64,000 nucleotides of DNA, taken from assembly GCA_963706315.1 (NCBI GenBank), contig CAVPMA010000015.1:62001-126000 (forward strand), given 5' to 3'. The DNA is from CALMEC01 sp963706315 (GTDB taxonomy: Bacteria; Actinomycetota; Thermoleophilia; Miltoncostaeales; Miltoncostaeaceae). The translations under genes and the position numbers were made by a program. The notes beneath the pieces were generated by a model that had not been told where the DNA came from, did no database searches, and saw only the letters and a list, made by a program, of their open reading frames with translations. Shown here in pieces: positions 41,388 through 49,821 of the stretch (its first letter is position 1; each line of letters starts with the position of its first letter).

Positions 41388-42375
41388 GTTCCACCTGCGG
41401 CTGGGGGATGGCGTCGAGGATCGCGTCGAGCACCTGGTCGGGCTTGACGTCCGCCGCGAGCGCCTCGTAGCTGAGGATGACCCGGTGGCGCAGGCAGTCG
41501 AGGAACAGCGAGTGGACGTCCTCCGGAAGGGCGTAGTTGCGGGCGCGCATCACGGCGAGCGCCTTCGCGCCGCGGATGAGCGACAGCGAGGCGCGCGGTG
41601 AGCCGCCCAGGTCGAGGTACGGGGCCAGATGCGCGAGGTTCTCCGCGGCGGGGTTGCGCGTCGCGGTGACGAGCCGCACCGCATAAGAGCGCACGCGGTG
41701 GTCGACGAACACGGCGTCGGTGGTCTCCTGGAGCGCGTTGATCTCCTCGGGTGACATCAGCTGCCGCGGCGAGGGAGGCTCGGACGCCATGCGGCGGACG
41801 ATCTCCTCCTCGTCCTGCTGGTCCGGGTAGTCGACGATGAGCTTCATCGCGAACCGGTCGAGCTGCGCCTCCGGGAGCGCGTACACGCCTTCGCTCTCCA
41901 CCGGGTTCTGGGTGGCCAGCACGAAGAACGGCGACGGCACGGGGTGGGTCTCACCGGCGATCGACGCGTGGCCCTCGGCCATGACCTCGAGGAGCGCCGA
42001 CTGCACCTTCGCTGGCGCGCGGTTGACCTCGTCGGCCAGCACGAAGTTCGCGAACACCGGGCCGAGTCGCGTGGTGAATCCACCGGTGCGGTCGAGCACC
42101 TGGCCACCGACCACGTCCGACGGGACGAGGTCCGGCGTGAACTGGATGCGCGAGAACTGGCCGCCGGCGACGCGCGACACGGTCTCCAGCGTCAGGGTCT
42201 TCGCGAGCCCGGGCACGCCCTCGAGCAGCACGTGGCCGCGGGAGAGGAGTGCGACGATCATCCGGTCGAGCAGGCGGTCCTGCCCGACGATCACGCGCTT
42301 CAGCTCGTAGAGCACCGCCTCCAGCCGCTCACGCGGAGCCTGGTCGGGTGACGGGACTGCAGTCGGTTCCAACAT
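41362..42375 (-). CDS. moxR: MoxR-type AAA+ ATPase
   Basis: A 337-residue ATPase. ATG 42375 has AAAGGA about 6 nt upstream; an in-frame GTG at 42411 overlapping the htrA stop is an alternative. Walker A is LLEGVPGLAKTLT (~50-62), Walker B FVLADEVNRAP (~112-122), sensor 1 FFVLATQNPVESEG (~152-165) and the lid domain has SPRASLSLIRGAKALA (~278-293). MoxR ATPases act as chaperones for VWA-containing partners encoded next to them, here three genes downstream. Confidence 0.92.
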   Translation of the reverse strand: MLEPTAVPSPDQAPRERLEAVLYELKRVIVGQDRLLDRMIVALLSRGHVLLEGVPGLAKTLTLETVSRVAGGQFSRIQFTPDLVPSDVVGGQVLDRTGGFTTRLGPVFANFVLADEVNRAPAKVQSALLEVMAEGHASIAGETHPVPSPFFVLATQNPVESEGVYALPEAQLDRFAMKLIVDYPDQQDEEEIVRRMASEPPSPRQLMSPEEINALQETTDAVFVDHRVRSYAVRLVTATRNPAAENLAHLAPYLDLGGSPRASLSLIRGAKALAVMRARNYALPEDVHSLFLDCLRHRVILSYEALAADVKPDQVLDAILDAIPQPQVELGTGRAVA

Positions 42376-42410
42376 CGAGATCCTTTCGGCCCGGCTGGCG
42401 GGCTCGCTCA

Positions 42411-43325
42411 CTAACTGACCTGCGCGAGGATCGCGCGGACGCGGGAGGACGGAACGGCGAACGCGATGCCCACGTTGCCGCTGATGGGGCTGCGGATTGC
42501 GGTGGGTATCCCGATGAGGCGACCCTCGAGATCGAACAGGCCACCACCGGAGTTCCCCGGGTTGACCGGCGCGTCGAACTGGATGAGCGGGCGACCCTGC
42601 TCGCCGCGGAACGCGCTGACGACGCCGGCCGTCACGGTGTTCTGGAGGCCGAAGGGGCTGCCGATGGCGAACACCGAGCTGCCGATGTTCGGCGGTCCCA
42701 CGGAGTCCTCGACGATCTCGACGCCGGGGCCGGGGTTGCCGGCGGGGCGCAGGACGGCGAGGTCCTGGAACTCGTCGCTGGTGAGGACCTCGGCGGACAT
42801 GCTGGTGCCCGACGAGTTGATGACCTCGACCGTGGTGGCGGACCCGACGACGTGGGCGTTGGTGATGATGAGGCCCGTCGGCTGCACGATCACGCCGCTG
42901 CCCTGGCCAATGTCGGTCTTGACCTCGACCACCGACGGGGCGGTGCGCTGCACCGCGTTCTCGAGCGCGAGCTCGGCGCCGGTTCCCGACGTCGACACCG
43001 GCTGGGTGACGGTCGGGGCGGTGGCGGTCTTGGTCTCGGGGGCGAACACGTGGGCCGACACCGCGCCGGCCACTCCGGCGGTCAGCAACACTCCCGATGC
43101 CAGCAGTGCGGCGCGGCGCGAGCGCCGCGGCTCGCGGGGGATCGTCGGAAGCTGCTCGGTGCGCCCGGTGGACGGATCGGGCCCGAGCTCGCGCTTCGGC
43201 AGCGGAGGCGGCACCTGCTCGATGCGCGGCAGCCCGTCGCGATTGGACGGTCGCGGAGCGATCGGTGGGAGCTCGCCGTCGCCGCGGTTCGGCCGTGGGG
43301 GGAGCGGGGGGAGTTCTCGATTCAC
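42411..43325 (-). CDS. HtrA/DegP-type S1C serine protease without PDZ domain
   Basis: A 304-residue membrane-anchored protease from GTG 43325. Residues 1-70 are a Pro/Arg-rich cytoplasmic tail, 71-95 a membrane helix, and from ~120 the trypsin-like domain: His in ITNAHVVG, Asp in FQDLAVLR, Ser in VNPGNSGGGLFDLEG. The protein ends right after this domain (AVPSSRVRAILAQVS), so the PDZ domain common in HtrA is missing. It heads the moxR-DUF58-VWA-VWA operon (1-nt overlap), which hints that this operon handles envelope protein quality. Confidence 0.88.
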   Translation of the reverse strand: MNRELPPLPPRPNRGDGELPPIAPRPSNRDGLPRIEQVPPPLPKRELGPDPSTGRTEQLPTIPREPRRSRRAALLASGVLLTAGVAGAVSAHVFAPETKTATAPTVTQPVSTSGTGAELALENAVQRTAPSVVEVKTDIGQGSGVIVQPTGLIITNAHVVGSATTVEVINSSGTSMSAEVLTSDEFQDLAVLRPAGNPGPGVEIVEDSVGPPNIGSSVFAIGSPFGLQNTVTAGVVSAFRGEQGRPLIQFDAPVNPGNSGGGLFDLEGRLIGIPTAIRSPISGNVGIAFAVPSSRVRAILAQVS

Positions 43326-43382
43326 AGGTGGGGTTGTACCGCGCTTTCCTGGGAACAGGGTTGGAAGAGGGTTAGCCCCGCC

Positions 43383-43643
43383 TTAAGGCGGGGATGGCGT
43401 CCGGTGGCCACGGCGGGCGCGGATGTCGTCGAGGTCGTCGGCAAGGGCGTCGGCGAGGGCGGCCCGCTCGGCCGCCCGGGCAGCCTTGACGCGCGCCCGG
43501 TCGAGGCGCGCGAGGGTGTCCGGGTCGGGGTCGACCATCTCCGCGACCGCCGCCTCGAGTCGAGCGACCTTCTCGGCGAGCCCGCGGACACGAGCCCATG
43601 CCGCGTCGGCGACCCCGTCCGCTCCGTCGTCGCGATCGTCCAC
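43383..43643 (-). CDS. Hypothetical coiled-coil protein
   Basis: An 86-residue protein, GTG 43643, with GGAGG almost touching the start. Residues ~10-75 are a continuous charged, Ala-rich helix (ARVRGLAEKVARLEAAVAEM, RLDRARVKAARAAERAALAD), predicted coiled coil. No family recognised. It is divergent from the phosphatase gene and 57 nt before htrA. Confidence 0.5.
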   Translation of the reverse strand: MDDRDDGADGVADAAWARVRGLAEKVARLEAAVAEMVDPDPDTLARLDRARVKAARAAERAALADALADDLDDIRARRGHRTPSPP

Positions 43644-43666
43644 CCCTCCAAGGATAGGCTGGTTTT

Positions 43667-44266
43667 GTGGGAAACGCACGTACCTTCACGCTGGTGCGGC
43701 ACGGCCGGACGACGTACAACGACCAGGGCCTGGTGAACGGCGATCCGCAGGTGCCGGTCGAGCTGGACGAGGTCGGGCGTTCCCAGTGCCTCGCGCTGCG
43801 CGCGTCACTCGCTGGGCGTGACTTCGACCTCGCGATCCGCACGCGGTTCCAGCGCACGGGCCAGTCGCTCGCGCTGATCCTTGACGGGCGCGACATACCG
43901 GTCGTCGAGTACCCGGAACTCGACGACGTGCGCCTCGGGATCTTCGAGAGCGGCCCCATCGACACCTACCGCGCCTGGCGCCGAACCCACCCGCCGGCCG
44001 AGCCTCCGCCCGGCGAGGGCGAGAGCCGGATCGACGCCCTCTACCGCTACATGCGCGGCTTCGAGCGGATGCTCGGCGAGGCGGACGTCGAACAGGTGCT
44101 CGCGGTGCTGCACGACGTGCCGATCCGCTTCATGTTGAACGCGGCCACCGGCGCGGACCCGCTCGACGGCCCCGTCACCCGGGTCGAGAACGCCGAGGTG
44201 CACGACCTCGACGAGCACGACGTCGAGCGGGCGCTCGGCGCGATGCGCGACCGCCTGGGGATGTGA
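43667..44266 (+). CDS. Histidine phosphatase (phosphoglycerate-mutase-like)
   Basis: A 199-residue protein from GTG 43667. The RHG motif is TLVRHGRTTYNDQGLVNGDP (~8-27), with the phospho-accepting His; the second arginine lies in FDLAIRTRFQRTGQSL (~52-67), the Glu in DDVRLGIFE, and the C-terminal His in VLHDVPIRFML (~146-156). Here the usual SHG near the end is LHDV, a small deviation. Substrate unknown: cofactor-dependent mutase, alpha-ribazole or other phosphatases share this fold. Confidence 0.82.
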   Translation: MGNARTFTLVRHGRTTYNDQGLVNGDPQVPVELDEVGRSQCLALRASLAGRDFDLAIRTRFQRTGQSLALILDGRDIPVVEYPELDDVRLGIFESGPIDTYRAWRRTHPPAEPPPGEGESRIDALYRYMRGFERMLGEADVEQVLAVLHDVPIRFMLNAATGADPLDGPVTRVENAEVHDLDEHDVERALGAMRDRLGM

Positions 44267-44272
44267 CGGGTC

Positions 44273-46813
44273 CTACTCGTCCGGGGACGCGGCGACCGAC
44301 GGGGTGACCGGCTCGCGTTCGCCGGAGTCGCCGTTCTGGTCCGCCGCCTCTGAATCCGCGGCGCCGTTCGGGCTCACGGCCGCTCCGTCACCGGCCGGCT
44401 TGCGTCGCCTCCGGCGGCGGCGGCGCTTGCGCGCCGGCTGTGCCTGGTCGCCCGTCGTCTCGGGCGTCGTTGCCTCACCGTCCGGCTGACCGCCGTTCGG
44501 GGAGGCGACCACCTCGTCGACCGCCGCGGTCTGCAGACGCCGGCGCCGCCGGCGCCGGCGCGGCGTGCGGCCGTCGCCGTCCTCCCCGCCGCCGATGCCC
44601 ACGACCGATGCCTCCGGCAGGCGCGGGGAGCGGGCGCGCTGGGCGTTCCAGGCTTTCGCGCTCGACAGCGCCCGTTGAGCGGTTGCGCCGACGGCCGCGC
44701 GCAGCGAGCGCACGGCGTCGGGCGCCGACCAGTCGATGCTGTCCAGGTACCACCGCATTCCGGCCCAGCCGCCGCACGCCGCCGCCCCACGGGCGCACAT
44801 GCGCATGTACTCGGGGCGCGAGGGCACGTCGCCGGGCCCGAGCATCAAGAGCAGCCGCGCCGCCTGCCCGAGCCGGAGCGTCGGCGGGTCGGCGGGCTCC
44901 TGGGGCGCCGGCGGGGGCTCGCCCGCTGCGCGGAGCCACGTCGCGATGAGCGCCAGCTCGCCCCCGTTGCCGATGATGTGGCGCGCCTCCCAAGCGGCGA
45001 TGCGGTGGAGCTCCTGGTTGCGCCCCGGCCTGAGCTCCGCGAGCGACCGCGACACGTCCCAGGCCCAGCCTGGCGCCCAGGGCGAGGCCTCGTCGAGCGC
45101 CGACCAACGGCGGCGACGCTCCCCCGACCGCGCGAGCTGCTCCAGCGATGCGAGCCGTTCCCACTTGCCGGCCTGGTCGCCGTGCCACCACAGCGCCCGC
45201 AGCCGCTCACGTGAGGTCATCCTGAGCCGGTCGAGGATGCTGCGGGGCGCATCCTGCGGGAGACCGTTTCGCAGCTCGGGCTGCACCAGGACGCTCGTCG
45301 CCCAGGCCCTCCAGATGGCCTGGTCGGCCCCGTCGGCCGCCTTGCGCGCCACCACCCCGGTGAGCGCCCACCAGGCCAGGGCGGCCTGCTCCCCGACTCC
45401 CGCCGTGAGCCGGTCCACGAGCTCCTGCCCGGTGATGTCGGCGGCCGCGGCGGCGACCCAGTCCTCGAGGGCTCCGCGGGGAAGCATTCCGGGATCCGCG
45501 CCGCGCCAGCCACCGTCGGCGAGCCCCGCCGCGATGTTCTCCGGCGAGGCGGACGGGTTGACGAGCTTCGCGCCGCCGCCGTCGCGCTCGGCCAGGAGCT
45601 TCGCCGCAGCCGCGAGCTTGCCGGACTCGGCCGAGTCCGGCGGCCCCGCGACCCGCCCGAGCGGCTTGTACCACCCCATGCCGTAGAGGTCGTGGCTGGT
45701 CTGCACGCCCATCGGGTCGCCGGCCGGCAGGAACTCGACCGACACGGCCTCCTTGCCCTCGGCAGGGCGCATGACGCGTCCGAGCCGCTGCACGAACACG
45801 CGCTCGGACGTCGTGGGCGCAAGGTGCATCACAACCGCGGCTCGCGTCTCGTCCCAGCCCTCGGTGAGCAGGTCCGCGTTGCAGAGCACGTCGATCTCGC
45901 CGCGGCCGAACCGGTCGAGCACGCGCTTGAGGTCACGAGCGGGCGTCTGCCCCGACACCGCGGCCGCCTTCACGTCGCGCGCCTGCATCTCCTCGGCGAG
46001 GGCATGGGCCTGGGCGACCGTCGCGGTGTACGCCACCCCCGCCAGGCCGAGCGGGCCGAAGTGCTCTGCCCAGACGTCGGCGCAGGCCTGGTGCCACAGC
46101 GCCCGGTCCAGCGCCCGCCCGAGGCTCGCCTGGTCGAAGTCGCCACGCACCCGCACGACGTCGGAGAGGTCGACGGCGCGCTCCACGCGGAGGCTGCGAA
46201 GCGGGGCGAGGATGCCGCGCTTGATCGCCTCGAGCCGGTCGAGGGTCGCGGCCACCGGCCCGAACACCTGCTCCACGTGGCCGGTGGTCGTGGCGGGCGT
46301 CGCGGTGAAGCCGGCGAGCGTCGCGTTCTTCGCGCGGTCGAGCAGCCGCCGGGTCTGCGCACCGAGCGTGGTGTGCGCCTCGTCGCAGATGACCAGGCCG
46401 ATGCGGTCCCACTCCATCGTGTCCTGGTGGCGAAGGCTCGCCTGGTAGGTCGCAATGGTCACGCCGTGGCGACCGGCGGCCTGCGGCCCGTCGAGGTTGT
46501 AGGCGACGCCGGGGAAGTGGCGGACGAGCGCGGCAGCGGTCTGGTCGGCGAGATTGCGGCGGGGCACGAGGACGAGCGTCGGCACGTCGAGTGCCGCCGC
46601 GAGCGCGCAGAAGGTGATCGTCTTGCCCGATCCGGTCGGCGCGTGGATCCAGGTGCGGCTCGCGCCCATGTGCAGGTGCGTCGCGAGCTCGTCCAGCGCC
46701 TCGAGCTGGTGCTCGCGCAGCGTGACTCCCGGCCAGGCGGCAGCGGGGTCGGCGAGGGCCGCCCTGAGTGCGTCGGCTCGCGAGTTGGCCGCGACGGTTG
46801 TCGGTTCGGTCAT
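44273..46813 (-). CDS. SF2 DEAD/DEAH-box helicase with Arg-rich tail
   Basis: An 846-residue protein from ATG 46813. Helicase motifs: Q-like region REHQLEALDELA (~33), motif I APTGSGKTITF (~57), motif II ICDEAHTTLG (~140), motif III GFTATPATT, and in the second RecA domain GEIDVLCNADLLTEGWD and motif VI VFVQRLGRVMRP (~330). Residues ~400-720 form a helical region without a recognised domain. The tail has two clusters of 8-10 Arg/Lys (RRRRRRRR, RKRRRRRRRRK) spaced by acidic linkers, likely nucleic acid-binding. The type resembles the type III restriction/UvrB-like helicases; no methylase or nuclease gene is next to it. Confidence 0.85.
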   Translation of the reverse strand: MTEPTTVAANSRADALRAALADPAAAWPGVTLREHQLEALDELATHLHMGASRTWIHAPTGSGKTITFCALAAALDVPTLVLVPRRNLADQTAAALVRHFPGVAYNLDGPQAAGRHGVTIATYQASLRHQDTMEWDRIGLVICDEAHTTLGAQTRRLLDRAKNATLAGFTATPATTTGHVEQVFGPVAATLDRLEAIKRGILAPLRSLRVERAVDLSDVVRVRGDFDQASLGRALDRALWHQACADVWAEHFGPLGLAGVAYTATVAQAHALAEEMQARDVKAAAVSGQTPARDLKRVLDRFGRGEIDVLCNADLLTEGWDETRAAVVMHLAPTTSERVFVQRLGRVMRPAEGKEAVSVEFLPAGDPMGVQTSHDLYGMGWYKPLGRVAGPPDSAESGKLAAAAKLLAERDGGGAKLVNPSASPENIAAGLADGGWRGADPGMLPRGALEDWVAAAAADITGQELVDRLTAGVGEQAALAWWALTGVVARKAADGADQAIWRAWATSVLVQPELRNGLPQDAPRSILDRLRMTSRERLRALWWHGDQAGKWERLASLEQLARSGERRRRWSALDEASPWAPGWAWDVSRSLAELRPGRNQELHRIAAWEARHIIGNGGELALIATWLRAAGEPPPAPQEPADPPTLRLGQAARLLLMLGPGDVPSRPEYMRMCARGAAACGGWAGMRWYLDSIDWSAPDAVRSLRAAVGATAQRALSSAKAWNAQRARSPRLPEASVVGIGGGEDGDGRTPRRRRRRRRLQTAAVDEVVASPNGGQPDGEATTPETTGDQAQPARKRRRRRRRRKPAGDGAAVSPNGAADSEAADQNGDSGEREPVTPSVAASPDE

Positions 46814-47017
46814 GCGCTCACAACGAAGATCGCGCGCTGGTGCAGCGAGTGATGCCCGTCGACATACTGCGGTCCCGAGTGCTGCGCTCTCAGTGTCGGT
46901 GCTCCGAGGCCGCATGGGCCGTTGGAGAACGGGACCTGCCGGGCGGGCGCCCTGATCGGCGCGAGATCTCGATACTACCACCGGGGCGACGAGGGAGCAT
47001 CATCACCCATCGTTAGT

Positions 47018-47506
47018 GTGCGCTCCGTGTCCGGTTCGAGTTGGATTCGTCCTGTCGTCCTCGCCGTGTCGTGTTTGATCCTCGGGTTCGTGGGTGGCTG
47101 GAGCCTCGCAACCATCGGCGGCGACAACGTCAGCCTCCCCGACGCCAGTGTCGACGTCACCGTGCAGGAGCCCACGCCGCGGACGACGACCGTCGAAACG
47201 CAGGCCGAGCGGGCACCCGCGCGGAGCACCGTCGCCGTCGCCGTCCTCAACGGCACCACCAGAGCCGGCCTGGCCGCGACCACCGCAACGCAGCTCAAGG
47301 GTCTGGGCTACTCCACGGTCACCACCGGCAACACCGCGGCCCAGACCGGGCCCACGGTCGTCTATTACCGCGAGACGGCGAAGCTCGCCGCCGACCAGCT
47401 CGCGAAGGACATGCAGGTCGACACGGTGACGCCGATCGCAGGCACCCCGCTGGCTCAGTCGGCGCCGTCGACCGTCCAGGTCGTCGTCGTGCTCGGCGGG
47501 GGGTAG
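47018..47506 (+). CDS. Membrane-anchored LytR_C-domain protein
   Basis: A 162-residue protein from GTG 47018 (GTG 47027 also possible). A single helix (IRPVVLAVSCLILGFVGGWS, ~10-29) precedes a Thr/Pro-rich linker and the LytR C-terminal domain: VAVAVLNGTTRAGLAATTAT (~70-89), LKGLGYSTVTTGN, TVVYYRETAKLAADQLAKDM. The domain often follows LytR-CpsA-Psr ligases, which attach polymers to peptidoglycan; free copies are thought to bind wall components. Confidence 0.82.
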   Translation: MRSVSGSSWIRPVVLAVSCLILGFVGGWSLATIGGDNVSLPDASVDVTVQEPTPRTTTVETQAERAPARSTVAVAVLNGTTRAGLAATTATQLKGLGYSTVTTGNTAAQTGPTVVYYRETAKLAADQLAKDMQVDTVTPIAGTPLAQSAPSTVQVVVVLGGG

Positions 47507-47574
47507 ACGGAAGGCGCTCGGGTTTCGCTACCGTTGGGTCGAGCGAGCCACCCGCGAGCGAAGGGACGGATCCG

Positions 47575-48312
47575 GTGGACGTCACCGAAGCCACGTTTCA
47601 GACCGAGGTCATCGAGCGCTCCCGCGATATCCCCGTGGTGGTCGACTTCTGGGCGGCGTGGTGCGGTCCGTGCCGCCAGCTGGCGCCGATCATCGAGGAC
47701 ATCGCCGACCGGCGGGCCGACGAGGTCGTGCTCGCCAAGGTGGACATCGACGCGAACCCCGGCCTGGCGCGCCAGTACGAGATCATGAGCATCCCGGCGG
47801 TCAAGGGGTTCCGCGACGGCGGCGTGGTCGCGGAGTTCGTCGGGCTCCAACCCGCAGCGTCGATCGAGTCGTTCTTCAACCGGGTCATCCCGTCAGCCGT
47901 CGAGAAGCTCGTGGCGCTCGGGGACGAGGCGTCGCTCCGCGAGGCGATCGTTCGCGACGCGGGCCACACCCCGGCGCGCGTGGCGCTCGGGAGGATCCTC
48001 CTCGACGACGGCCGGCGCGACGAGGCGGTCGAGGTGCTCGAGCCGGCCTCCCACGACCTCGCGGCGCAGGGCCTCCTCGCACGGGCACGGCTCGCCGATG
48101 TCGACGCTCCCGACGTCGCCGCGGGCCTCGCGGCGCTCGACCGCGGCGACCGCGAAGCCGCGCTCACCCACCTGCTCGACGCCGTGCGCGGATCCGACGG
48201 CGAGCTTCGCGACACCGTCCGCGCGGCGATGGTCGGGATCTTCGGCGACCTCGGCGATCAGCACCCCCTCACCGTCCGGTTCCGCCGGCGGCTTTCGCAG
48301 GCCCTCTACTGA
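47575..48312 (+). CDS. Thioredoxin-TPR co-chaperone (CnoX/YbbN-like)
   Basis: A 245-residue protein from GTG 47575 with AAGGGA upstream. The thioredoxin domain (1-105) contains VVVDFWAAWCGPCRQLAPII with an intact WCGPC; residues ~115-245 are TPR helices (ALGRILLDDGRRDEAVEVLE, ALDRGDREAALTHLLDAVRG, FGDLGDQHPLTVRFRRRLSQAL). This matches CnoX, which protects clients during oxidative stress and passes them to DnaK or GroEL. The stop overlaps the CTG start of the methyltransferase. Confidence 0.9.
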   Translation: MDVTEATFQTEVIERSRDIPVVVDFWAAWCGPCRQLAPIIEDIADRRADEVVLAKVDIDANPGLARQYEIMSIPAVKGFRDGGVVAEFVGLQPAASIESFFNRVIPSAVEKLVALGDEASLREAIVRDAGHTPARVALGRILLDDGRRDEAVEVLEPASHDLAAQGLLARARLADVDAPDVAAGLAALDRGDREAALTHLLDAVRGSDGELRDTVRAAMVGIFGDLGDQHPLTVRFRRRLSQALY

Positions 48313-49025
48313 CCGCGCCGGCCAAGGACGAGACCCTCGCGCTGTTCGCGGGGATCGCCGACGACTATCTGCGCGGCGGCTCATTGCTGTCCCTGGGCCA
48401 GGACCCGGCCTGGCGGCGTTTCCTGGTGGAGCGGGTGCCGGTCGGCCCCGACGCTCACGTGCTCGACATCGCGACCGGCACCGGCGCGGTCGCGATCGAG
48501 CTCGCGCAGCGCACCGGCTGCCGGATCACCGGCATCGACCAGAGCACCGACATGCTCGCCCAGGCGCGGCGCAACGTCAGCGAGGCGGGCCTGGGCGATC
48601 GCATCACGCTCCTGGCGGGCGAGGCCGAGCGGCTGCCGTTCCCCGATGCGTCGTTCGACGCCGCCACCTTCACCTATCTGTTGCGCTACGTCGCCGACCC
48701 GGGGGCGACCCTTCGCGAGATCGCCCGGGTCGTCCGCACGGGCGGGGTCATCGCGAGCCTCGAGTTCGGAGTGCCGCCCGGCTTCTTCGCGCGCATGGGG
48801 TGGCACGCCTACACCGGGGTGGTCTTGCCGATCGCCGGGCGGATGATGTCCCCGGGATGGGGCTCGGCCATGTCGTTCCTGCGCAAGAGCATCCCTGAGT
48901 TCTGGCGCACGCACCCGATGGCCGAGGTCGTCGACATGCACCGCGCCGCCGGCATCGACGAGCTGCGGGTGCGTCGGCTCACGCTCGGCGCGGCGGTCGT
49001 CATCTGGGGGGTCCGGAGGACCTAG
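48309..49025 (+). CDS. MenG/UbiE-like quinone methyltransferase (CTG start)
   Basis: A 238-residue class I methyltransferase resembling demethylmenaquinone methyltransferase. The domain starts at once with DETLALFAGIADDYLRGGSL and LSLGQDPAWRRFLVERVPV; SAM motif I is VLDIATGTGAVAIELAQRTG (~50-69), then LAGEAERLPFPDASFDAATF and TYLLRYVADPGATLREIARV. No ATG, GTG or TTG lies ahead of the conserved region in frame; CTG 48309 overlaps the thioredoxin stop (CTGA) and is the only suitable start. The missing GDG motif variation and lack of men genes nearby leave the exact substrate open. Confidence 0.75.
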   Translation: MTAPAKDETLALFAGIADDYLRGGSLLSLGQDPAWRRFLVERVPVGPDAHVLDIATGTGAVAIELAQRTGCRITGIDQSTDMLAQARRNVSEAGLGDRITLLAGEAERLPFPDASFDAATFTYLLRYVADPGATLREIARVVRTGGVIASLEFGVPPGFFARMGWHAYTGVVLPIAGRMMSPGWGSAMSFLRKSIPEFWRTHPMAEVVDMHRAAGIDELRVRRLTLGAAVVIWGVRRT

Positions 49026-49109
49026 TGCGCTTCGCGGGACGGGCCAGCCTGTCGCCGCCCACGCATTCGGCAGGCACCATGGTGCGGACCGCCCAAGCGA
49101 CCGACAAGC

Positions 49110-49772
49110 TCAGGGCCCAGCGGTGCCGGGTGCGCCGCCCGATTCCCCGGAGCCGTCCCCGATCGCGTTCGCTTCAGGAGCAACGTCGGCGGCGTTACGG
49201 CGCACGGCGCGGCGAACCAGGAACACCGCCACGACGGCGAGGCCGCCCAGCACGATCAGGATGATCGCCCAGACCGGGAACCCGCCGTCCGACTTGGCGG
49301 GCTTGTCGCCGGGCAGCGCGCCGGCCTGATCGAAGGCCTGCAACCGCTTCGCCACGTTGATGGTGCCCGCGATGTCGTCGGATCTCAGCGTGTCGATCTC
49401 GGCCTGGAACGCCTGATCGCGTTCGCTCTGGAAGACGTCGGCGTTGATCCCGAGCTGCCGGTTGCCGAGCACAAGGACCGCGTCGATATTGTCGACGCCG
49501 ATCTTCTTGGCAAGCCCGGCCCGCAGATCGAAGGCGAGTTTGTCCAGGTTCTTCGGTCCCGTCGCCACGACGACGAACTTCGTGGGGAACGCCTTCGCGC
49601 GCAGCTCGTCCGCGGCGCTCTGCAGCCGGGCGCGATCCTCGGCTGACCGCGTGACCCCGGTGTCGAACACGACGTCGCCCGCCTGCAGGTCGGCGACGCT
49701 GACCGCGGCGTGCGCGGCCGGTGCCACCAGGCAGGCCACGGCGAAGGCGGCCAGGATCAAGACTCGACGCAT
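49110..49772 (-). CDS. Secreted TPM-domain-like protein with C-terminal membrane helix
   Basis: A 220-residue protein from ATG 49772. Signal peptide at 1-24 (RRVLILAAFAVACLVAPAAHA). The extracytoplasmic part (25-155) has a TPM-like pattern: VFDTGVTRSAEDRARLQSAA, TKFVVVATGPKNLDKLAFDL, VDNIDAVLVLGNRQLGINAD. A membrane helix (VWAIILIVLGGLAVVAVFLV) and a basic stop-transfer RRAVRRN are followed by a short Gly-rich tail. TPM domains occur in phosphatase-like and photosystem-repair proteins; a specific role is not deducible. Confidence 0.7.
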   Translation of the reverse strand: MRRVLILAAFAVACLVAPAAHAAVSVADLQAGDVVFDTGVTRSAEDRARLQSAADELRAKAFPTKFVVVATGPKNLDKLAFDLRAGLAKKIGVDNIDAVLVLGNRQLGINADVFQSERDQAFQAEIDTLRSDDIAGTINVAKRLQAFDQAGALPGDKPAKSDGGFPVWAIILIVLGGLAVVAVFLVRRAVRRNAADVAPEANAIGDGSGESGGAPGTAGP

Positions 49773-49821
49773 CGCGAGCGATCCTACTTCTGGCCTCCGC
49801 TGCCCCCGGACCACGTCGTCG

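Noticed and set aside
46814..47017. Divergent promoter between the helicase and LytR_C genes
   Set aside because: I could not find convincing -35/-10 pairs in either direction, so no site is reported.
49074..49085. 12-bp palindrome GCACCATGGTGC
   Set aside because: Too short and without context to support an operator; expected by chance in 64 kb.
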